The notes under the pieces: model-generated
What the model was told of the DNA's origin: nothing
Databases searched by the model: none
The model's input: the letters and a program-made list of their open reading frames with translations, nothing else
From: Allium sativum
Taxonomy: Eukaryota; Streptophyta; Magnoliopsida; Asparagales; Amaryllidaceae
Assembly: GCA_030737875.1 (NCBI GenBank)
Contig: CM060912.1
Location: 207,961,231 to 208,025,230 of the forward strand
DNA length: 64,000 nt
Direction: 5' to 3'
Program-made: the position numbers and the translations under genes
Part shown: one piece after another, positions 48,352 through 57,600 of the stretch
How positions within the stretch are numbered: position 1 is the stretch's first letter
Layout: every line of letters starts with the position of its first letter

Positions 48352-48890
48352 TCTGCTTTATAACCAAAAAAACGATTATATTTCTCAAAGTTAAGATTTA
48401 AAAAATATTTAGGGTTTAAAATTCATACTTCGAAATGATTCAAATGACGAAGAGTTGGATACCATTGACTTAAATCTAAAGTTGTTAATAATTTAAGCTA
48501 AAAGGGAAAGAATTTAATTTCAGAAACTAATTGGAGATTTTGGGTTTCTTTTTTTTGGTTTTTTGAAAGAGTGATAAAGCGAGGAAGAAAGGGTTGGTTG
48601 GGTGTTGTTAAGCACATTAAGGTGACATTTGAAAACCGCCAGTGTGTGCTATCTCAAAAGCCTCAAGAAGGGAGACAATTTTTTAATTTCTATTTGTACT
48701 GGCGCTATTTAAGATAACTCATACAAGCACCATTTCATATAGATCCCATATATTTATTTTATTTCACAAAAAAATGGGCGCTATTTGAAATTGCACCACT
48801 TTGCACTATCTCGAATGGTGCTAGTTATAAATAACTGTTCCTACCACTGTGGCCAATACCTGGCTACGTCCGTAATAAATTTTAAAATCA
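48352..48890. other. MULE 5' flank and probable terminal region
   Basis: Upstream of the transposase start. From 48640 to 48850 short motifs recur: GGCGCTATTT twice (near 48710 and 48776), plus GCACCATT and its complement AATGGTGC. Clustered direct and inverted motifs are expected at the end of a long-TIR MULE. The matching left end would lie left of the window, so I cannot confirm the TIR or its 9-bp duplication. Confidence 0.4.
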
Positions 48891-49186
48891 GACTAATTCA
48901 GTGATTAGTTTTCTAAAGGAGGCCAAATCGAAAAAAAATCCCTCAATTTTAATCCATCTGAGCTCATTAACAAATAGGCAAAATACACAAGAATTTGGTA
49001 TACATGCCTCGAACATCTGTGTGCATACACGTTCAAAAGCGTGGGTGCACCCACACTAAACATGAGTTAGAATTGGTTACATCCTACTTTTTCTACATGT
49101 TAGGATCTTCTAATTGCAATTAAAATATCGTGGATTAAGTAACATACATAGTGAGAATGTATATAAACATATCTACATGCATAATA

Positions 49187-49222
<36 letters not shown>

Positions 49223-49819
49223 TATATATACCCACACACATACACACAATTGTGTAAATGTATGTAAATGAGATTTGTTTATTAACATTGTAACAATCTG
49301 TGTTTTTTGAGTCTAAGTTTCGATAAAAATCTGTATCTAGGTTCATCAAAACACGGAGCATTGGGTATGATATTTGCAAATGAACATGGGTGTAATATCC
49401 CTGTTTTAAACCATAGTATTAAGCAAATTTAATTATAATAAAATATTCAAATTCATCATGAGAATCTATTTAATTATACCTTTTTAAAGAAAATTAAATT
49501 AATAAATAAATTCAAGGAATACATCAAATTGGATATAGTATACATGTTATAAGTGTTAAGTTTACAAATTGGATTCGACATAGTTTAGATGGAATAGCTT
49601 AATATAAATGAAAATAAATATATTCTATGATCCATTAAGGACCGAAGTCCATTTACGTTCTTGTTAGTATATAATATTTTTGTTCTCATGAGCAAAAGAT
49701 CAAACCCATACTTATCTTTCCCAAGCCATTCAAATCCAGATCCTAATCCCTAAATTGCATAACTCATGAAAAGGAAAAAAAAAGAAGAAGCTCAAACCGA
49801 ATCAGGAGCATTATTCTAA
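48891..49819. other. AT-rich intergenic DNA
   Basis: No coding frame, element terminus or RNA gene recognised apart from the microsatellite at 49186-49248. Confidence 0.5.
49186..49248. repeat. Compound microsatellite (TACA)n-(TA)n-(CA)n
   Basis: About eight TACA/CATA units, a run of about ten TA, then CA-rich sequence. Short open frames on the minus strand here are artefacts of the repeat. Confidence 0.95.
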
Positions 49820-49893
49820 CATGGAGGAACAATCAGAGGTGACGCATGGCATACTTCAGAAGTGCATGAGCTTCAAGCAATTAGAGGAGTGTT
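49820..49893 (+). pseudogene. Possible PPR protein N-terminal scrap
   Basis: A short frame beginning at an ATG near 49820 contains ILQKCMSFKQLEEC, which resembles the ILQKCKSLKQLKQ-type opening of plant PLS-class pentatricopeptide repeat proteins. It stops after about 24 codons, where a TGTTGATG sequence begins. A second PPR-like scrap lies at 51176-51364. Both are weak and could be coincidence. Confidence 0.3.
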
Positions 49894-50640
49894 GATGTGC
49901 AAAGTTGGAAACAACAACCAACGAGATTTAAGATAATGAAACTAAACGTCCGGAGTGGAAATTATACAGTACATCAACACAATATTTTATAGTGGTTCGG
50001 TCTGCAAGAACTTAAGACTACTTTGTAGGTTTTTCTCTCTTTATTCACTTAGTCAAAGTACAATTGTAGGAACGATAGTTCCATATGAATACATTGGCAA
50101 TAGTGGGAAGTATGTTCTATAAGGTCTAAAATGGAGCCCAAGTTCTTCCTTTCGAAATGCTTATATTGTCTAAAAAGTCCAAGTGTCCAAAAGGATGTAA
50201 GTTTTTCTTCCTAGAGTGATGGATCAAGCTTGAGGATCATGGAGGCAATATCTTCTTCCCAAAGTATCAAAAGAGAAAGTTCCCAAACCTTTTCTTGGAG
50301 TAGGTTGAAGGGTATTCATAGGAGGTGGAGCAAGTGGGAGTAGGTAAGAGATGAGGATGGTGGGCACGTGCCAATACTTTTCATACCCCCGGGATGAGAT
50401 AGAGGAGCATGTCAAGAGCGGACATCTCCAAGGTTATGTTGAGACTGGAACAACAGTGTTCGAGCGCGGGAAGCCGCCTACAGCCCAAAATCAAGGAGAG
50501 CCTCGGTCCAGAGGACAAATCATCATCTCATAACTGAGGAGGTAATGGTGGAGCCTAGAGAGGCTTCCTTTAGTTTGATATTCCTTTGTTTGCACTTTTT
50601 TTATGTTTTCTTTAAAGCGTCTTTAGTGGCAAATAATATG
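49890..50640 (+). mobile_element. Degenerate LTR-element remnant
   Basis: Starts TGTTGATGTGC at 49890 and includes ATTTTATAGTGGTTCGG near 49985, wording often met in plant LTR elements. A short frame at 50351-50533 (YPRDEIEEHVKSGHLQGYVE) matches the DEIEEL.R.GHL segment found between Gag and protease of plant Ty3/gypsy elements of the Athila/Tat type. The far end and a duplication could not be found, so the extent is uncertain. Confidence 0.5.
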
Positions 50641-50689
50641 AGTGACATCTTTGCTTCAACCAGAGAGATGGAGTTAGACACCCTGACCA

Positions 50690-51110
50690 TGAGCTCCCAT
50701 CGTTAGGTGGTGATAGGATGAGTTCATGTGATTTGGCTAGCGGTCCCTGTCACCGGATGGTGATCGGCTAGACTAGTGGGTACTGATCATGGATTCCTTC
50801 CACCAGAGGTAAATGGATGAATTTGTGCAAGGGAACTACAAGTATTGTCACCGAAGAGTGATTGGAGGAACTTGTATTGAATCTCTAGACTTCTTTTGTC
50901 AAGAGTTTGTATGCTAAACTACGAGCTCCATCACCAGAAAGTGATGAGATGAGTTCATATCGATGAGCTATGGGTTCATTCGCCAAAGAGTGATTGGATG
51001 AACTCATAACAATGAACTACAAATTCCTTCATGAAGAGTGATTGGATGAATTTGTATCGATGAGCAGTAGATTACCTCACGAGATAGTGATGAGATTATC
51101 AGATCACCGC
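50690..51110. repeat. ~49-bp degenerate minisatellite with hairpin core
   Basis: Eight to nine units spaced 48-51 bp, each centred on an imperfect inverted repeat of the form TCACC-GAAG-AGTGA followed by TTGGATGAA or GATGAGTT. Cores are seen near 50701, 50749, 50797, 50848, 50898 (very diverged), 50931, 50980, 51030 and 51077. Spacing breaks once, between 50898 and 50931. Confidence 0.75.
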
Positions 51111-51175
51111 TCGAGCATGGATTATGCTCGCATTGGATAAGCTCGACGAGGCCATGGATTTTGGATTTCTAGGAT

Positions 51176-51364
51176 ATGGGCGTATTCGACACTAATTTGT
51201 GTGCGTTACATGAAAAGTGTGGCGAAATCTATGCTTTCTTTGATCTTCTGCAACAACATTCATATGTTGTTGCATTAGATATGAATGCAATGTTGCAATT
51301 GGAATTCTTGTGTTATGACTTGCAACACCAGTTCAAAGTGTTGTTTTACATAAATACATGCTAG
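51176..51364 (+). pseudogene. Possible PPR-like fragment
   Basis: A 62-codon open stretch containing NLCALHEKCGEIYAFFDLLQQ, which resembles the LVxMYAKCGxIxxAxxLFDxM consensus of a PPR motif, followed by VVALDMNAML, similar to VVSWNAMI. With the scrap at 49820 it may be the relic of one PPR gene split by the LTR-element remnant. Only one motif is readable, so confidence is low. The start contains a 24-bp palindrome (51250-51273). Confidence 0.35.
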
Positions 51365-51964
51365 GTCAGCGATCCGCGTTATCAGTTTAAACAAATAAAT
51401 AACGTAGATGTTCGATTAATCCAACGGTTTAAACGTATCCCTGCTTCAGTTTAGTGAAAATTTGGCGCGATCTTTTCCCCATTCACGAAATACTTCCCCC
51501 CAAAACAAATTTCTCCCGTTCTCCTCCTTCTGTCCGTTTCTGTCTCCACGAAGACCTTCGATTGCTACTCTACCGCCGGTACAAACTATAGACCTCTGAT
51601 TGCTCCTTTTTTACAAACTTCACACCTCTGATTTAGATCATTTAGGACAATTACAGGTAGTTAGGTCTCCATCATTTCGGTTTTATTTAGATGATTTCAT
51701 CTCTAACTTATTCTGGTCTAACATTCAAAGTCTCTGGGTGATTTTGGGTATACCGATTGCCCTAAATTAGGGTTTTTCATACTTGAAGTGTTGTATTTAT
51801 ATGTTTGCATGTGTTGAAATTGTGCAATTTATGCACTTTTATGCTTGCCAAACCATTGACATTTTGGTAAATAATGCTTATTTCGACAGGTGGAAGCAAA
51901 ATTTAGAGGACAAAAGAAATCCAATTTAAATATTTAAATGTCTATTTTAGTTTGTAGTTAAATA
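51365..51964 (+). other. Leader and intron-like region upstream of GRF frame
   Basis: 51470-51655 is C/T-rich, like a plant 5' leader (TTCTCCCGTTCTCCTCCTTC). A plausible intron runs from about 51656 (CAG then GTAGTTAGG) to about 51891 (TTTCGACAG). No TATA box or CACTA terminal repeat was recognised. Confidence 0.4.
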
Positions 51965-52528
51965 ATGTCTATTTCTCTTCCTACATCATATGACTACGAA
52001 GATACCCTGGGCATGAGTGATCTACGACTGTCAAACCCATCATCACCAGAAACTCCTATCGATTTTTATATAGAGATGCAAGAAAGGCGCTATGATGATT
52101 TGCTTGAGTATGAACTAGAGCAAGAAGAACTCCAAAGACAATGGTGAGAAGAAGAACAACGTGAAGAAAGGGTGATGCGACAGCATAGTCATGCCTCCTT
52201 GCATCGTCAGCGTTAAAACAACCAAGTGGTTAACGAACAGCAAGCTGACTCACCAATCATAATGTGTGATTGTGGGTATGCCGCTGTAGAAGATGTTATT
52301 TCAATTGGATTCAACATTAGTCGTCGTTATTTTAGATTTCGTGTTTATCCCACAGGGTGTACCTTTTGGCAGTGGATTGACCAACATTTTCCAAATCGAG
52401 CCGCTGAGTATGCAAATGTATTACAACATCAACTTACAACACTGCAAAACTGAGTTATAGGTTTTCAAACTGACATTAGTAGACTTAACGATCAGCTTCA
52501 AGGGTTAAACATTAGAAGACAAAATTAA
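51965..52528 (+). pseudogene. GRF-type zinc-finger protein, broken
   Basis: One frame from ATG 51965 to a stop at 52526-52528, interrupted by TGA 52145-52147, TAA 52214-52216 and TGA 52451-52453. The N-terminal part is acidic with a Glu/Arg-rich probable coiled coil (ERRYDDLLEYELEQEELQRQ). The central part matches a GRF zinc finger: CDCGY, then NISRRYF, then GCTFWQWID. The third cysteine, normally after RRFY, is missing. A second short heptad-like segment follows (TDISRLNDQLQGLN). GRF fingers bind single-stranded nucleic acid in other proteins. This frame lies 350 bp upstream of, and in line with, the CACTA transposase. Confidence 0.65.
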
Positions 52529-52880
52529 ATTATTACATCGTTCTTTGTATTGGGTACAACTGTATCGCCTTTGTATCACCTGTATAGTCTTTGCATATGT
52601 GCTGTTGTGTTTTGGTGCAGTCATGTAATGTTATGAATTTGTGTTCAGTATCCTTAGTTGCTTGTTTTATGTATTCTCCTGATAACTCAGTTCCAAAGGT
52701 TAGTGACAATTCATATCAAAACAATTGTCTTTGTATCATCAACTAATTATGTATATTTGTAAATTATTAACTTATTTTGTTTTTATTTCTAATTTAGTCA
52801 AACCTTACAGGGTAGCCCTTGTTCGTGTCTTGAAACTATTATTGGTATCAAATTTTGTCTTACTAGGCCGTGGTTAGATT
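52529..52880. other. Spacer between GRF frame and CACTA transposase
   Basis: AT-rich, with no domain. It may be the promoter and leader of the transposase gene, or an intron; no firm signal seen. Confidence 0.3.
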
Positions 52881-54694
52881 ATGGCAATGGATAATGAGTA
52901 TTACATATGGATAGGACTTCCGAGATCGAGTGCAGAATATCCAAGAGGGGTAACAGCTTTTCTAAGAAATGCATTTACTATTTATAAAGTAGGTGATGAG
53001 ATGAAGTGCCCCTGGAAAAAATGTACAGAACGTAATGGGTATTGTGAAAATGTCATATACGATCATCTTATTTTTAATGGCCCTTCTCCATTACGTGTCG
53101 GATGGATTTGTGAAGTTTCAAAAACAAAATTAATAGGTGTTGATGACCATATGGATTGTGCAACGGAGATGGATTTTGAGGATAATTTAGATGTGATGTT
53201 CAAATGTGTGGGTTACAAATTTGCTCAAAATCCCAGGAACTTGTAGTAGAACCAAATTCAGAGGCCGAGAAATTTTATCGGCATGTTAAAGAAGAAAAAA
53301 AAACCCATTATATCCTGGCTGCACTAAATTTTCTCGACTAAGTTTCTTGATCAGGATTTATCATTTAAAGTGTGCTTATGGAATTAACGAGTCTGCATTT
53401 GGGGGACTACTAAAGCTTACAAAAGAAGCCTTTCCTGATCCCTAGCTGCCTTTGTCTTCCTATGCTGCAAAGAATGTCATTAAGGATTTAGGTCTTGTTT
53501 ACCATAACATACATGCCTGCCCAAACCATTGCATGTTATATTGTGCAGAGAATAAAGATAAAGAGGCTTGTGACATTTGTGGTTTTTTGAGGTGGGCTGT
53601 AAAAGAAAAAGAAGACATCGTTTAATAATGATATACCAAAGTCGATTCCCAAAGTGCCAGCAAATGTTACGAGGTGCTTTCCTCTAAGACCAAAGTTACA
53701 AAGGATGTTTATGTGCAAAGAATTTTCCAAACTTATGAGATGGCACCAAGTGGAACAAAAGAAGATGGAAAACTAAGACATCCGGCTGATGGTATGGCAT
53801 GAAAGATGATGGATGCTCGCTATCCTGATTTTTCATCAGAAAATCGTAATGTTAGATTGGGTCTAGCATCTAATGGATTTAATCCATATCGTTCAATGAA
53901 TTCAAGTTACAGTACATGGCCAATTATGTTGGTAAACTACAATCTTCCGCCTTGGTTATGAATGAAACAAGAGAATTTGATTCTTTCAACATTAATATTT
54001 GGTCCAAATTCTCCAAAGAACAATATTGACGTATATATGCAACCTTTAATTGCGGAATTGAAAGCGTTATGGAATGTTGGCGTTGAAATATTTGATTCCT
54101 TGACTGATGGGAATTTTAATTTACATGCAAGTGTCTTATGGACCATTAATGATTTTCTGGGATATGCCATGTTGTCAGGTTGAAGCACGAAGGGGAAACT
54201 AGCGTGTCCAGTATGCCACTATGAAACTTCTTCAAATTATTTGAAGAATAGCAAAAAAATATGTTATATGCACCGTAGAGAGTTTCTTAATCCGACACAT
54301 AAGTGGAGGCTAGATAAGAGGAGATTTAATGGCGAAACTGAAATGGGGAGCAATCTAGAAATATTATCAGGAACTGATATTGAAGAGTTATTGCGGGGGT
54401 TCAAAAATTGGGTTGGGGATAAGATGAAGAAACCTAGTAAAAGTGATGGCCCTTTTAAAAAAGGTCAATATTGTTTGAATTACCATATTGGTGTCATAAT
54501 CCCCTTCGACATAACCTGGATGTCGTGCACATAGAGAAGAACATATGCAACAAAATATTAGGTACTTTACTTAATATAGGTCGAATGTCGAAGGATCACC
54601 TAAATGCTCGTTTGGATTTACAGGAATTGGGCATAAGGAAGGCCCTTCATCCTGTTGAATGTGGTGACGGAAAGCATGTTGAAATTAGAGCTGC
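52881..54694 (+). pseudogene. CACTA (En/Spm) TNP2-type transposase, 5' half
   Basis: Starts at ATG 52881 with a transposase-associated domain (WIGLPRSSAEYPRGVTAFLRNA, then CPWKKC, then VIYDHLIFNG). After two TAG codons at 53244-53249 and a frameshift near 53310, TNP2 follows: LIRIYHLKCAYG, KNVIKDLGLVYHNIHACPNHC, FGPNSPKNNIDVYMQPLIAEL near 54000, WTINDFLGYAMLSG near 54140, then a TGA where Trp is usual, STKGKLACPVC, CYMHRREFL near 54265, and, after another shift near 54475, LDVVHIEKNICNKILGTLLNI near 54510. Family members excise and reinsert CACTA elements. The frame is cut at 54694 by a giant solo LTR. Confidence 0.9.
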
Positions 54695-57600
54695 TGTAAT
54701 GGCTCGGCTTTCGTCCGGACCTAATCGATCGCAAAATCGACTAGGACCGTTCAAAACCTGAGTATGTTAACTCTGGGAACACAACAACATCAGAACAATA
54801 ACAGTAGACTTTTATAAACATTACAATAATGTTACATCAGAGTACAAAATATATCAGAGTACATCGATTTAAAATACAGTGGAAGATAAATTACAGCAAA
54901 TTATAATACAATACAGTGCAGAGGAAGTAAAATAACTAAGGCAACGGAAGACAACTATACTCTGGACACAGCTTTAAGCTTCAATCCAGAGTCCTGCTCG
55001 AGATAAGGACCTGTAGACAAACTACTCGACTGCCCGTGTGGAAAAGTGGGCACCCGAGTTTGTAAAGGTGGAAACAAACAACGGGTCAGTCATGGGACTG
55101 GTGTGAGAATTCTTAACTAATTTAACTAATATTAAGAAGGCAAATCGAAAGACCACGCCGCTAACGCGGAATGGGTTTATTTCAATGGATTGTCGTGCAT
55201 AATTTAAAGTGACTGAACATATAAATAAGTAAATCGTAAAACAACGCAATGCTTTTGGAAAAATGAAATCATCATAAGACTCAAGTCCCATCACACAATG
55301 CAACGCAAACCAGAGGATAGAGTTTTACCTTATAATGATTAAACATGTTTGGCACGATAAAAACGAATTTGATATTATTATTAGTGTATATATGTTTCAA
55401 AAACATTTCAAAGTAAATGTATCAATCCTAGGAAGCATAGCTACCATATATTATGCCTCCATACTAGTAATACAATCAAGTCCGTAGGGTCGTATTGGGA
55501 ATTGGGTTTCCATCATGAGCCAAGGCTAGGAACGATCTACTTACCAATTCGAGACACTCCAGCTAATGTCTCAGGATTCCCCGCAGTGAACTCTTGGATC
55601 CTGCAGGGCCGGTCCGTACATACGATTTTGCGGATTAATTATTCCTTAACACACGTTTCCCGGTCCTATAGGACCTAATATCCGAGGCGCCTTATTCCAT
55701 CATCCACATAAGTAAAATGTCGGGCCATGTAAAACCCAAACACCACTTCTAGCTAGAAAGAAACGTGCTGCTCTCCCTATGTTCCCTCGCTCCGTTTTAG
55801 ACTCAACCGGGTTGTGAGGCTCGTGAAGTTACGAAATATACAAAGCTATGCTTATTCAAGCTGTGCTTTGATCATAATCCACAAGGCCTGCTTTTCAACA
55901 AAAGCCTTGATCATTTGCATCTTGGCGTGCCACATTGACAATTCACGCCATGCGATCGACAATCATCAATATATAAGAGGGTGTTAAGCAAGAGAATAAA
56001 TTCTCCGCCACTAAACAATTATATATTAATTAGAAATCAACTTAAATACATGAAGTGAAATTCAACGTAGGACACACATCCATTTACAAGTCCGTTCTGG
56101 GTCTGAACGAAACCGGAGGCACCTTATTCCTCGCATATCCGAACAAATCAACAAGAAGTCTGGACGACCACCATTGTAGCCCCTTCAAGGTAGCTACTCC
56201 AATCATGGGCGTCAATGGTAACTCATCCATTCGACGTGAAGATCGTCGGTCTTGTACCGTCTTCAACTCTTCGACTTGGATCGACGTATAATCATTTGAA
56301 ATGAGATTGAACTCGGACCTTTCAAATGACTCTCGCGTATATATCATTTCAAATCATTTCTTATCGTTAATATTAGTTTATAACGATTAATCTCTATTTT
56401 TATTTATATAAATATAATTGAATTTTATTTAACGACGCTTCAAGTCAATAGGCAACCTTGGCGCTGTTTTCACCCAAATTTGTTTTACACATTTCTCTAA
56501 ATCTAACCGTTGGATTTTAACACAATTCATATCGTTGGAAAGATCTTCCCAAGGCGAACCTAATAGTTTCAGTTTTGGGAAAAATCCGACGATCGGATCT
56601 TTCGGTATAATCGTTTAAAGGCAAGATTCCAAAATGCGAACTACCACGCTCGATTCGTTTACTTTTAATTTATATATATATATATAATTATATATAAATA
56701 TAATTCCTTCATCCATTTCATTATTGTGATTATCATAACAAGTAAAGAACATTTGGTTTCATAACATTTTGATATATAACATAACACACAACAATTTTTA
56801 TTTTATTTTAATTCACATACACATCCTAAACATAACAATGTATATTTTTCTTTTACCCTCCAATTCACACAAAAATGTATTTTTCGTGTATCATTCCAAT
56901 TTAACAAAAATAAAGATTTTTGTGTCTTTTAAATTTTCTAACAAAAATGTAATATATTTTGGTGTCAACCTCAATTCTACAAAAATGAATATATTTTTGT
57001 TTGTTTAATTCCAATGTAACAAAAATAATAGCTTTGTTATTCTTTCAACGCAAAACAAAAATAATAATTTTGTTTATATCTTTCAATGCAAAACTAAAAT
57101 GATAATTTTGTGCCAATCTTTTCTATACAAACAAAATGATGACCTTGTGTTTTAATCTTTTCACATGAAAATGTAAATTTCATATCTTTACTCTTTTTAA
57201 TGAAATCAAATTCATTAAAATGAAAATTTCCATCGTCATGACTTTCATTGAAAACCTATTTACATAAAAATGTAAATTCCACATCTTTAATCTTTTTAAT
57301 GAAAATCCAATTACATAAAAATGTAATTTTCTTCTTAATTCTGTAAATTTCACTTCTAAATTCTTTTAATGAAAACCTATTTACATAAAAATGTAAATTT
57401 CACTTACTTTAAATCTAATTACATGAAAATGTAATTTTCTTCTTGAAGTACTATTTACATGAAAATGTCAATTAATCCTTTAATCTTAATTACATGAAAA
57501 CGTAATTTTTTCTCCTTAAATCTTAATACAATAAAAATGTAAATTTCCTTCTTAATCTAATACATAAAAATGTAAATTTTCTTTTTAATCTAGTTACATA

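Noticed and set aside
51370..51480. Possible left end of the CACTA element
   Set aside because: I looked for CACTAC-type terminal sequence between 48.9 and 52.9 kb and found none, so no boundary is claimed.
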